A stretch of 51,828 bases of DNA from CAYMFD01 sp964389475 (GTDB taxonomy: Bacteria > Bacteroidota > Bacteroidia > Chitinophagales > Saprospiraceae). The stretch covers positions 1 to 51,828 of the forward strand of contig CAYMFD010000015.1 of NCBI GenBank assembly GCA_964389475.1. Direction: 5' to 3'. Of this stretch, positions 8,338-15,927 are shown in pieces. The first letter of the stretch is position 1, and every line of letters begins with the position of its first letter. The notes under the pieces were generated by a model, which was not told the DNA's origin, ran no database searches, and saw only the letters and a program-made list of their open reading frames with translations. The position numbers and the translations under genes were made by a program.

Positions 8338-10014
8338 TTATTCTACCTTGACCCACTGCGCCTGTCCTACTATGTGAGTAGCATCTCGCAATACGATGTG
8401 ATATATGCCAGGACTGAGATCATCTACATTGATAGTAGTTGGGGTACGGTTTACAGTCAGGAGACGCTGTCCGCTCATAGAGTAGATATCAACAGCTGTA
8501 TAGTCGATGTTTGCCCTGACAGAAAATTGTGATGCGCCAGGGTTAGGATAAAGGATGATATCTGCAGTGGACGATGTATGGTCAAACGTAGATGTGTTGA
8601 GGCTTAACTGCTCTTTGTTAACCTTATAGAGAAATAGCCAATTGCCAGCATTGAACTTCTGACCAAACACTGTGATAGAGTCGAGCCTGACCTGAAAATG
8701 GCCTATGAGATTGCCCTCTCGATCCCAGGTGTGGTCGGCAGGTAAAAAGGCATAGACAGGATCATTATGATTGGTAAGATGACCAACCTTACGTGTACTG
8801 CCATCGGCCTCTTCTATGTAGTAGACGACGTCTGACATCTCATTGCGTCGACCGATGTGCAGTATCTGATCGCTATCGGGTACAGGAAGTGATACGAGGT
8901 GCCTGATGGCTAGTCCGTCAAGCGATAGTATGCGTCTGTCTCTGATGATGTTGTAGTCATGGTCTACGATGATGTAGCCGCTAGCGACGCTGTCTAGTAG
9001 TTCATAGATTTGCTCAGTTTGCATTAGGAATCCTTGCGGATGTTTGTATAGGTGTCTGACCCTCATCCCATCCGTAAAGTACCAGTTATCAGTGGTCTCT
9101 ACTCGTGTAAAACTATCAGTGTCGTAGTTGTAGTCAAGTACGTAGGATCTGTAGTGGTCTGCCTCAGGACTTTGAAAAAATCCTATCAAAGATCTTTGAT
9201 CATGCGACTTAACCGTGCTCGAACTAAAACTGTGGTCGTAGCGCATACTATCTTTTATAATCCTCCAAATAAAACTGTCTTGCCGCTCTTTTGGAGGATC
9301 GTTATGCCACCCAGCCCATTCAGTCGAGAATACTCTTGGTAGAGTTGCGAATGTGTCGATTAATGAGAAAGACCATTCACCCGTAATGGTGTCCAGATAC
9401 CAGTAATTAATGTCTTGGTAGAATAAGTGGACATGCTTTCCTGTTACCCTATCTATTGGGTCAAATCGATACCATTGGTTACTGCCAAATGTGTAAAGGC
9501 TATCGCTAGGCAGAGAATCCAAGAGTGCACCGGTTTCTGTATCGTAGGTAAGTATCTCGTAGTAGCCATTGTTACCGCCATTGCCGTTTCTGGCATTGTC
9601 ATGGCGATTAGCAGCAATTACAACGTCTTGTTCTGTTGCATCAACACCTAGGATCATAGTCCCGGCTTTGTTGCTATTGGTCAGGCTGTTATCCGTCACG
9701 TGCCAGATAGTATCACCCGTTGAGCCGTCATACCGTATAATCTGCATACTGCTAAACTGGCCATTGTAGGCGCAGATGATGTCATTGTTGTTAGTGATAT
9801 AAGGTATTCTCCTACTTGTAACACCCTCCGTGAATAGAGATATGAAACCTGTAAAACTTGGAATCACGCTACCGGTATCTTTAATTTGATGATGCCACTC
9901 GATATTTATATCACCACCTATCATTTCTGGGGAGGGATATAGTTTGCCTTCTTGACCTGATACCAGAGTGGCTAAGCTTACTTGTAGAAGTAAGATCGTG
10001 AATAGGTATTTCAT
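8338..10014 (-). CDS. Secreted protein with C-terminal T9SS sorting domain
   Basis: A 558-residue protein on the minus strand. The frame extends upstream to 10080, but the Met at 10014 begins a good signal peptide ('MKYLFTILLLQVSLATLVSG', cleavage after Ser-Gly or Gly-Gln), so I place the start there. The body holds repeated aromatic and Asp-rich strands without a recognised catalytic motif, possibly propeller-like. The last ~75 residues are a typical type A sorting domain: 'IILYPNPGASQFSV', 'VDIYSMSGQRLL', 'INVDDLSPGIYHIVL'. Such domains direct export by the type IX system and surface attachment or release. It lies 80 bases downstream of the Cys-rich lipoprotein gene and converges on the metallophosphoesterase gene. 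Confidence 0.82.
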   Translation of the reverse strand: MKYLFTILLLQVSLATLVSGQEGKLYPSPEMIGGDINIEWHHQIKDTGSVIPSFTGFISLFTEGVTSRRIPYITNNNDIICAYNGQFSSMQIIRYDGSTGDTIWHVTDNSLTNSNKAGTMILGVDATEQDVVIAANRHDNARNGNGGNNGYYEILTYDTETGALLDSLPSDSLYTFGSNQWYRFDPIDRVTGKHVHLFYQDINYWYLDTITGEWSFSLIDTFATLPRVFSTEWAGWHNDPPKERQDSFIWRIIKDSMRYDHSFSSSTVKSHDQRSLIGFFQSPEADHYRSYVLDYNYDTDSFTRVETTDNWYFTDGMRVRHLYKHPQGFLMQTEQIYELLDSVASGYIIVDHDYNIIRDRRILSLDGLAIRHLVSLPVPDSDQILHIGRRNEMSDVVYYIEEADGSTRKVGHLTNHNDPVYAFLPADHTWDREGNLIGHFQVRLDSITVFGQKFNAGNWLFLYKVNKEQLSLNTSTFDHTSSTADIILYPNPGASQFSVRANIDYTAVDIYSMSGQRLLTVNRTPTTINVDDLSPGIYHIVLRDATHIVGQAQWVKVE

Positions 10015-10094
10015 GCTTTTTTGGTTTTGTAGCGATGAGATATATAGTGACCACGGCCCTATTGATAAGACTGTGATCAATACACACTGACTAT

Positions 10095-10832
10095 TTAAAG
10101 ATTATCACAGTGTTGAGCACAAGGGACGTAGTAGACTGCCTTGCCTTCACATGGGCTTGTGAAAATAGGTGAGTTGTCCTCTTCGCAAGTGTCTTCTCCA
10201 GCTAGACTGGCAGGAAATGCTGTAAGAGTAAAGATCTCTCCATCTCTGATGGCCGCTTGTATAGGATAAGAGCAGCAAACATCGCCACAATTGATAATCA
10301 TCGTAGACCCGCTGGTGAATGGATCTTCGATGGTAGTATCATAGGGTAGGCAATAGGCCCCACATTCTGCTAGATAAAAGGCGCCAATAGTAACCCAAGC
10401 TGGGAATTGAGGTAAGTCGAGATTTGATAGTGCAGCAATATCAGATGCTATTACATCTACAAAGCGGCGTTGCATACCTAGAAGGAAAGCGGATGTAGCA
10501 TTATCGCCTTGGTTTAGGGCTGCTATTAAACCGCTCTGGTAACTAGGGCATGATTGATTAACCGTAAAGTCTGTAATCTCAGCATAAAATTGACCTTCGC
10601 ACTCGACATAGCTGTAGATTACAGAAAACATACATCCAGGGTAGTCTGGGAAAGTAATATCGCTAACTGTAACAGATTCAACTTGATCAGAACAAGGTAA
10701 ATCATCAAAACACGAATCTATAGCCCGTTGCTCCAGTACATTGTCGACATCGACGTTAACGTCCAGCGCATAGTTTGCGTTGTCACTTTGACAGCTTGAC
10801 ACTAGTATGCACACACACACACACACACACAC
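10095..10832 (-). CDS. Cys-rich lipoprotein, probably phase-variable by a CA repeat
   Basis: A frame of 245 residues can be opened only with a GTG inside the dinucleotide repeat. It reads (Cys-Val)n then 'CILVSSC', a lipobox, followed by 'QSDNANYALD' and a Cys-rich domain with more than a dozen cysteines, including 'GDVCCSYP' and 'PCAQHCDNL'. The natural start looks like the ATG at 10854-10852: Met-Lys-Thr-Leu-Phe-Lys-Leu enters the (TG)13 tract, but in another phase. With 13 units it stops at 10785-10783 after about 23 residues. With 14 or 11 units it would join the lipobox frame and give a complete lipoprotein signal peptide. As read, the gene is therefore OFF from its best start. The mature domain was not recognised. 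An assembly or sequencing error in the repeat is the alternative. Confidence 0.72.
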   Translation of the reverse strand: MCVCVCVCILVSSCQSDNANYALDVNVDVDNVLEQRAIDSCFDDLPCSDQVESVTVSDITFPDYPGCMFSVIYSYVECEGQFYAEITDFTVNQSCPSYQSGLIAALNQGDNATSAFLLGMQRRFVDVIASDIAALSNLDLPQFPAWVTIGAFYLAECGAYCLPYDTTIEDPFTSGSTMIINCGDVCCSYPIQAAIRDGEIFTLTAFPASLAGEDTCEEDNSPIFTSPCEGKAVYYVPCAQHCDNL

Positions 10833-10835
10833 ACA
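10810..10835. repeat. (CA)13 dinucleotide microsatellite
   Basis: Thirteen perfect CA units on the plus strand (TG on the coding strand) lie inside the signal-peptide region of the lipoprotein gene. They sit 16 bases downstream of its best ATG codon on the minus strand. Change by one unit shifts the reading frame, which is the usual design of a slipped-strand switch. Confidence 0.97.
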
Positions 10836-10872
10836 GTTTGAATAAAGTTTTCATAATATGATACAATGTTTC

Positions 10873-10890
10873 GTTACTAATTGAAGTAAC
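10873..10890. promoter_or_regulatory. 18-bp palindrome upstream of the Cys-rich lipoprotein gene
   Basis: A perfect dyad, GTTACT-N6-AGTAAC, ends 18 bases upstream of the minus-strand ATG at 10854. A -7-like TATATTTA occurs further upstream on the minus strand (about 10906-10913). The six-base arms and six-base spacer suit a dimeric regulator, so an operator is likely but the binder is unknown. Confidence 0.45.
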
Positions 10891-11035
10891 TCATTTGGCC
10901 GAATATAAATATAGTACATGTTGGATTAGCATGTGTGTGATGAGGTTAAATTTAACAAATGAAGCGTGTCGCTCATGATTGCGAGGTATCGGAGCTACTA
11001 CATCGAGTTTTTGATCGGCGCTTGCTTTCGTCAAA

Positions 11036-11857
11036 GTGATATGCGCCTTGCTTTTTATAATCCAGCACTGTAATGTAGCCCGTATCTTTGCGAGTATTTT
11101 ACTAAAGCGTCCTTCCATCAAGCAATCTACTCACCAACAGATCGTAAAGTACCAGTGGCTCTCTGGCCAGACCTATGCGTCCTTGTGGGATTATCAGACA
11201 GGTCTGCACAAAGCGCTAGTAGCTGAGAAGCTGGCGCAGCGTCACCTAGCTGACGAAGAGAAGGTAGCACCCATCCATCACCTGCTACTCTGTGAGCATC
11301 ACCATGTCTATACACTGGGTAAGAGTGGTACTGTCGATCATCTGCTCATCGATGAGGCAGAGAGAGCCGAGCACGACATCGAGTACTTTAAGATCAATCG
11401 AGGCGGCGATATTACCTATCATGGCCCGGGTCAGATAACGGGCTACCCCATACTAGACCTCGACTGGTTCTTTACCGATGTGCATAAGTATGTGCGATAT
11501 CTAGAGCAGGCCGTAATCGATATGTTGGCCACTTTTGGTATCAAAGGCGATCGTATAGAGGGCTTCACGGGGGTATGGCTGCCGCCAGCAGGTGATGGCC
11601 TTCCTTGGCGTAAGATCTGTGCTATCGGTGTGCACCTGAGTAGGTGGGTGACCATGCACGGCTTTGCACTCAATGTCAATACAGATCTCGCTTACTTTAA
11701 TAAAATCGTGCCCTGCGGTATCGTCGATCCTGACAAGGCGGTGACGAGTATGGCTGCGGAGCTGGGTCGTGATGTTGATATGAGGCTCGTAGCTGACAGA
11801 CTTAAGACTACCTTTGCGGCACTTTTTGACTTTACTTTTTTACAAAACGATCAATGA
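11036..11857 (+). CDS. lipB: Octanoyltransferase LipB
   Basis: Transfers the octanoyl group from acyl carrier protein to lipoyl domains, the first step of lipoate synthesis. The family blocks are clear: 'RGGDITYHGPGQITGYPILD', 'RKICAIGVHLSRWVTMHGFA', and 'NKIVPCGI', with the acyl-enzyme Cys at 227 and the conserved Lys at 193 (numbered from the GTG at 11036). Conserved homology begins near 'VKYQWLSG' (codon 37). The first 36 codons look non-native, and between the TTG at codon 5 and this point no ATG, GTG or TTG occurs in frame. The true start is therefore unsettled: GTG 11036, TTG 11048, or an unusual ATT/ATC codon. It overlaps the thioesterase gene by 4 bases (ATGA). Confidence 0.93.
   Translation: MICALLFIIQHCNVARIFASILLKRPSIKQSTHQQIVKYQWLSGQTYASLWDYQTGLHKALVAEKLAQRHLADEEKVAPIHHLLLCEHHHVYTLGKSGTVDHLLIDEAERAEHDIEYFKINRGGDITYHGPGQITGYPILDLDWFFTDVHKYVRYLEQAVIDMLATFGIKGDRIEGFTGVWLPPAGDGLPWRKICAIGVHLSRWVTMHGFALNVNTDLAYFNKIVPCGIVDPDKAVTSMAAELGRDVDMRLVADRLKTTFAALFDFTFLQNDQ
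11083..11090 (+). promoter_or_regulatory. Bacteroidota -7 element (TATCTTTG) at lipB
   Basis: An exact TAnnTTTG match that falls inside the upstream part of the open lipB frame. No good TTTG was seen 17-19 bases before it. If used, transcription begins near 11096, downstream of the only GTG/TTG codons available for lipB, which makes the lipB start problematic. Confidence 0.5.
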
Positions 11858-12372
11858 AAGAAAAGCTAGTCTCCGAATCAAAGACAATCATGACAGAAAT
11901 GGTCATGCCTAATGATACTAATCCACTTGACAATCTCATGGGTGGTAACCTTATGCGATGGATGGATATAGCTGCAGGAATCTGTGCAGCCCGACACTGT
12001 GAGGCGCATGTGGTGACGGCCAGTGTTGACCACGTATCTTTTCAGAGTCCTATCAATAATGGGGAGGTCATAACTTTGACAGCTACCGTTACGAGAGCCT
12101 TTCGTACCAGTGTCGAGGTCTACGTCGAGGTCACCGCGACCGATGTGATCGGTAATAATGCTCGTAAGAGTAACCATGCCTACTTCGCCTTTGTAGCACT
12201 AGATGAGGTGAGTCATAAGCCTGTCGCAGTGCCAGCTGTACGACCCGTCAGTTCTGAGGAGACTAAACTATATGAGGGTGCCAGTCGCCGCCGAGAACTC
12301 AGGCTTATACTCAGTGGTCGTATCAAGGCCAAAGATGCTACCGACCTCAAGGAGTACTTCAGCAATTCGTAA
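11854..12372 (+). CDS. Hotdog-fold acyl-CoA thioesterase
   Basis: A 172-residue protein of the YciA/BACH-type acyl-CoA hydrolase family, which hydrolyses acyl-CoA to free acid and CoA in the cytosol. It shows the expected 'MVMPNDTNPLDNLMGGNLMR', the catalytic-helix region 'WMDIAAGICAARH', then 'VVTASVDHVSFQSPI' and 'TSVEVYVEV'. A single hotdog domain fills residues ~8-130, followed by a charged tail. It overlaps lipB by 4 bases and is probably translated with it, which fits a fatty-acyl theme but proves no functional link. Confidence 0.9.
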   Translation: MKEKLVSESKTIMTEMVMPNDTNPLDNLMGGNLMRWMDIAAGICAARHCEAHVVTASVDHVSFQSPINNGEVITLTATVTRAFRTSVEVYVEVTATDVIGNNARKSNHAYFAFVALDEVSHKPVAVPAVRPVSSEETKLYEGASRRRELRLILSGRIKAKDATDLKEYFSNS

Positions 12373-12434
12373 CAAAAACTATACTCAGAGTTAAATTTTA
12401 GCCTGTAGTACAACTTTTCTACACCTCTGACAAT

Positions 12435-12442
12435 TATATTTG
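12435..12442 (+). promoter_or_regulatory. Bacteroidota -7 element (TATATTTG) for etfBA
   Basis: An exact TAnnTTTG lies 20 bases before the etfB ATG. A partial -33 (CTTTTC, near 12414-12419) is at a suitable distance. Transcription would begin about 12449 and leave a short leader. Confidence 0.65.
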
Positions 12443-12461
12443 TACCAGCAAATAACAGGAT

Positions 12462-13202
12462 ATGAATCTACTAGTATGTGTAAGCAAGACGCCGGAGACC
12501 ACCGCCAAGATTGCATTTACCAATGACAACACCGCTTATGACAGCAATGGTGTCAACTTTATCATGAACCCCTACGATGAGTGGTATGCTCTCGTCCGAG
12601 CGATAGAGCTCAAGGAGGCCAATGGTGGTAAAGTTACCATCGTCAATGTCGGTGATGCGAGTAATGACATCATCATAAGAAAGGGCCTAGCCATAGGGGC
12701 CGACGAGGCGGTACGTATAGACGCTACTCCCACGTCTGCTTATGAGACGGCGGCTATGATAGCGGACTATGCTCGCGACAAGGGCTACGACATCATATTC
12801 ACTGGTAAGGAGTCGATCGACTACAATGGCTCGCAGATGGGTGGTATACTTGCCGAGATGCTAGACCTACCTTATATCAGTTATGCGACCAGCCTAGAAG
12901 TGGCCGGTACAACGTCTACACTGACGAGAGAGATAGAGGGTGGGGCAGAGACCCTAGAGGTCGATGGTGCATTTGTCGTGTCAGCAGCCAAGGGTATGGC
13001 CGAGCAGCGTATAGCCAATATGAGAGGTATCATGATGGCCAAGCGCAAGCCGCTAGAGGTCGTATCGCCTACAGCTCTATCTAGTAAGGTAGAGACGGTA
13101 TCGTTTGCATTACCAGACGAGAAGGGTGGCGTCAAGATGATGCAGCCCGATGATATGGACGAGCTAGTCCGTCTCTTGCACGAGGAGGCCAAAGTCATTT
13201 AA
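12462..13202 (+). CDS. etfB: Electron transfer flavoprotein, beta subunit
   Basis: A 246-residue protein typical of EtfB/FixA: N-terminal 'MNLLVCVSKTPETTAKIAF', 'NPYDEWYALVRAIELKE', 'IFTGKESIDYNGSQMGGILA', 'LPYISYATSLE'. With the alpha subunit it forms the cytosolic ETF heterodimer that takes electrons from acyl-CoA dehydrogenases and passes them to ETF:quinone oxidoreductase. The partner lies 44 bases downstream, and a -7 element 20 bases upstream supports a start here and co-transcription of both genes. Gene order beta then alpha is usual. Confidence 0.95.
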   Translation: MNLLVCVSKTPETTAKIAFTNDNTAYDSNGVNFIMNPYDEWYALVRAIELKEANGGKVTIVNVGDASNDIIIRKGLAIGADEAVRIDATPTSAYETAAMIADYARDKGYDIIFTGKESIDYNGSQMGGILAEMLDLPYISYATSLEVAGTTSTLTREIEGGAETLEVDGAFVVSAAKGMAEQRIANMRGIMMAKRKPLEVVSPTALSSKVETVSFALPDEKGGVKMMQPDDMDELVRLLHEEAKVI

Positions 13203-13246
13203 GCGACACGGTTCTCCATTTTTACTAACGACCACAATTAAATAAT

Positions 13247-14209
13247 ATGTCTGTTTTAATATATGCCGAAACTCCAGGAGGCAAAATCAAAAAATCAACA
13301 CTAGAGGCCGTATACTTTGGTAAGAAAACTGCAGAAGCGCTGGGTACAGAAGCCGTAGCTCTCGTAGTAGGCCCAGCCGGTGACCTGGCTACATTGGGTA
13401 ACTATGGTGCTGATAAGGTAGTACATATCAGTGAGGCTAGCCTTGCAAGCTTCGATAGTCAGGTACATGCTGACGTAATCAAGCAGGTGGCCGACGCTGT
13501 AACTGCCGATACCATCATCATGGGGCACACCAGTGCGGGCAAGTCGCTAGTAGGTCGCCTTGCTGTCAAGATGGATGCAGGTAGCGTCACAGCTGTCAAT
13601 GCCGTACCTGACGTCAGTGCTGGTTTTCAGGTAACAAAAAATGTATTCTCTGGTAAGGCGCTAGCAACAAGTAAAATCACCTCGCCTAACCGTGTCATCA
13701 CAGTGGCGGGTAATAGCCTGCAACCACAGGAGGTAGCAGCAGCCGGTGCTATGGTTGACGTAAGCGTCAATGTGCCTGCTGCCCGCGTCAAGGTCAAAGA
13801 GGTCAATACCGTAGAAGGCATCGTACCACTACCCGAAGCGGAACTAGTCGTGTCGGCTGGTCGAGGTATGAAGGGCCCAGAGAACTGGGGTATCATCGAT
13901 GAGCTTGCGGATGCTCTAGGTGCTACTACGGCATGCAGTCGACCAGTAGCAGATATAGGCTGGAGACCACACCATGAGCACGTAGGTCAGACCGGTGTAG
14001 CCATCAAGCCCAACCTTTACATCGCTGCTGGTATCAGTGGAGCGATACAGCATCTCGCTGGTGTCAATCGCAGTAAGACGATCGTGGTTATAAATAAGGA
14101 CCCTGAAGCTCCGTTTTTTAAAGCGGCAGATTACGGCATCTGTGCGGATCTATTCGACGTAGTGCCTAAGCTCACGGAGGCCATTAAGAAATATAAGGCT
14201 GCCAACTAA
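13247..14209 (+). CDS. etfA: Electron transfer flavoprotein, alpha subunit
   Basis: A 320-residue EtfA/FixB. The N-terminal domain ('MSVLIYAETPGGKIKKS') is followed by the FAD-binding C-terminal half, with 'VSAGRGMKGPENW', 'ACSRPVADIGWRPHHEHVGQ' (the conserved Arg and Gln contacts to FAD), and 'PNLYIAAGISGAIQHLAG'. Its length matches the family. It follows etfB, and a clear hairpin terminator begins 21 bases after its stop, so the two genes form a closed transcription unit. Confidence 0.96.
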   Translation: MSVLIYAETPGGKIKKSTLEAVYFGKKTAEALGTEAVALVVGPAGDLATLGNYGADKVVHISEASLASFDSQVHADVIKQVADAVTADTIIMGHTSAGKSLVGRLAVKMDAGSVTAVNAVPDVSAGFQVTKNVFSGKALATSKITSPNRVITVAGNSLQPQEVAAAGAMVDVSVNVPAARVKVKEVNTVEGIVPLPEAELVVSAGRGMKGPENWGIIDELADALGATTACSRPVADIGWRPHHEHVGQTGVAIKPNLYIAAGISGAIQHLAGVNRSKTIVVINKDPEAPFFKAADYGICADLFDVVPKLTEAIKKYKAAN

Positions 14210-14230
14210 ATCAGCTTTTCGATAATTATT

Positions 14231-14266
14231 AAAAGGGTCACCACTATCTAGTGTTGGCCCTTTTTT
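14231..14266 (+). terminator. Rho-independent terminator after etfBA
   Basis: AAAAGGG ... CCCTTTT outer arms enclose an inner CACTA/TAGTG stem with a short TC loop and end in a T-run. Confidence 0.88.
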
Positions 14267-14365
14267 CATGTACCTACCTCAATATTGATCCGTTGTAAGA
14301 TGGTGGGATTTTGCTTGCAGATATAAAAGATAGTCGTCATGTACACACTACTGATTAGGAATGTG

Positions 14366-14373
14366 TACTTTTG
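14366..14373 (+). promoter_or_regulatory. Bacteroidota -7 element (TACTTTTG) for the TPR gene
   Basis: An exact TAnnTTTG match lies 23 bases before the ATG at 14397. No convincing TTTG was found 17-19 bases upstream. Confidence 0.6.
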
Positions 14374-14396
14374 CGCAAATTTTGTAGTACCAGCGT

Positions 14397-15134
14397 ATGC
14401 CAAAGTCAAAGAATACACGGAATAAAAAGTACATCAGACCTAGACGTGCTGAGGATGGGATGGACCCACAAAGCCAAGGTGATGATACATTAGTAGATAT
14501 CGTAGAAGTAACGGAGCAAGCCAGTGACTTTTTTGAGCGAAATCAGAAGACCATCATAGGTGGTCTTGCTGCAATTGTACTCCTTCTAGGAGCTTATTTC
14601 GCCTACAAGTATGGTGTAGCAGAGCCTAAGAACAAGGCGGCTATGGAGTCTATACAGCGAGCACAATATCAGTTCTCACGAGACTCGTTTGCACTCGCAC
14701 TCGAAAACCCAGGTCTAGAGGCAGAGGGCTTCTTAGATATCATCGATAACTACGGTGGTACCAAAGTCGCTAACCTAGCTAACTACTATGCAGGTGTGAG
14801 TTACCTCAACTTAGGATCATACGAAGAAGCGATTGACTACCTTGACGATTTCTCACCAGCGGATGATATCACACCAGCGATGAAGTTCGGGGCTATGGGC
14901 GACGCCTATAGTGAGCTTAGTCAGTTTGACAAAGCACTATCTAACTACAAGAAAGCTACACAGGCTAATCCTAATAAGTTGACCACACCTTACTACCTCT
15001 TTAAGCTAGGCTTGCTAGAGTTTAAGCAAGGTGACAAGGGGGCTGCTTTAGGTGCTTTCAATAAGATCAAGGCAGACTACCCTGAGTCTACGCAAGCAAC
15101 AGATATCGATAAGTATATCAAGATGGCGAGCTAG
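14397..15134 (+). CDS. Membrane-anchored tetratricopeptide protein
   Basis: 245 residues. A basic, asparagine-rich N-terminal tail (residues 1-20) is followed by an acidic linker and one transmembrane helix at ~53-72 ('IIGGLAAIVLLLGAYFAY'). An outward-facing domain with TPR-like helix pairs comes next: 'ANLANYYAGVSYLNLGSYEE', 'KFGAMGDAYSELSQFDKALS', 'YLFKLGLLEFKQGDKGAALG'. The layout resembles the YfgM/CpoB-like ancillary TPR proteins of Bacteroidota, which assist envelope assembly, but no partner is visible. It is a single-gene unit between its own -7 element and a strong terminator. Confidence 0.85.
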   Translation: MPKSKNTRNKKYIRPRRAEDGMDPQSQGDDTLVDIVEVTEQASDFFERNQKTIIGGLAAIVLLLGAYFAYKYGVAEPKNKAAMESIQRAQYQFSRDSFALALENPGLEAEGFLDIIDNYGGTKVANLANYYAGVSYLNLGSYEEAIDYLDDFSPADDITPAMKFGAMGDAYSELSQFDKALSNYKKATQANPNKLTTPYYLFKLGLLEFKQGDKGAALGAFNKIKADYPESTQATDIDKYIKMAS

Positions 15135-15163
15135 CCAGACGGTACTTTTATGGAATAACACAA

Positions 15164-15195
15164 GCCACCTTCTTTAGCGAGAAGGTGGCTTTTTT
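15164..15195 (+). terminator. Rho-independent terminator after the TPR gene
   Basis: A perfect 10-bp stem, GCCACCTTCT / AGAAGGTGGC, with a six-base loop, followed by six T. Confidence 0.93.
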
Positions 15196-15927
15196 GATGG
15201 TAGAGCTCTTTGCGCTTTTCAGTAGAAGTGTGGGTAGATAGTTGCAGTGGACTTCTCAGTTGATGCGTTGATGATCGGGGATTCGTAAGCGACAACGAAG
15301 GAAGTCGATTTGGAAGCCCACACCATCCACCAAATAGTGGCATACCATTTAAACTTGAGATTGCTGCATGTCTTGCAAAGCCAGTCCTTTTTAGTATAAC
15401 GATGACACGCTAAGTGTTTCTTAAGTGGGTGAAAAGTGCCCGGTAGCCTACAGCCAACCGTCGCTATACAGAGATAGAACAAGAGTCGACAAAATGTGCG
15501 AATTTTTCACACTAGCTAAAGGGATTCTGACCTTGGTAATAGTTCATCGATTACCCCAAGCCATTAGCATGCTTTATACAGGAAAAATAAAAGCAATTTT
15601 GACACGACTCTAGATCGGTCTTGACCTACTCAGTATAGAGGTAGAAGCTGTGATATACCAAGTTTAATCACTCTCTAAAACTACTCTATAAAGTCAAGAA
15701 TGGCCTTATAGCGACATGATTTTTGCCATCTTTTGATCTAAGCAAAAGATGGAGGCCAGTCGGGCCTTTCCGACATAAGCTACAAGTTTAAAAGTTGCGT
15801 CAGTATCTACAGATGAAGACACTTTTTGACTGTTATCAATATAGCCTCCGAATTAATTACTTTAGCCCTCCGATTCATAACGGACAGCCATAACCCGATT
15901 GGCTAGTTACCTAAGTACAATACGACC
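15196..15927. other. 730-bp gene-free stretch containing repeat copy A
   Basis: No convincing gene. The first ~230 bases have a minus-strand frame (15219-15482) whose peptide contains 'CKTCSNLKFKW' and 'IWWMVWAS'. This weakly recalls an IS1595-type transposase zinc ribbon and may be a decayed insertion sequence. The second half is copy A of the dispersed repeat at 15427-15815. A TTACTTTAG sequence near 15857 may be a poor -7 element for the GH65 gene. Confidence 0.5.
15427..15815 (+). repeat. Dispersed ~390-bp non-coding repeat, copy A
   Basis: This aligns along its whole length, same strand, with 20685-21075. The best blocks are 15486-15513 (one difference in 28), the segment around 15584-15626 (AAAATAAAAGCAATTTTGAC through the GATCGGTCTTGACC end), and 15714-15776. 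The last holds a perfect hairpin (15726-15752) plus a second GTCGG/CCGAC stem. Between blocks the similarity is much lower. Neither copy has a frame shared with the other, so the conserved thing is DNA or RNA, not protein. It ends 112 bases before the GH65 start. Confidence 0.85.

Noticed and set aside
10810..10835. Reading the CA tract as part of a CRISPR or other array
   Set aside because: It is a simple dinucleotide run without spacers.
10891..11121. Minus-strand open frame between the lipoprotein gene and lipB
   Set aside because: No homology, and it overlaps the lipB 5' region; probably chance.
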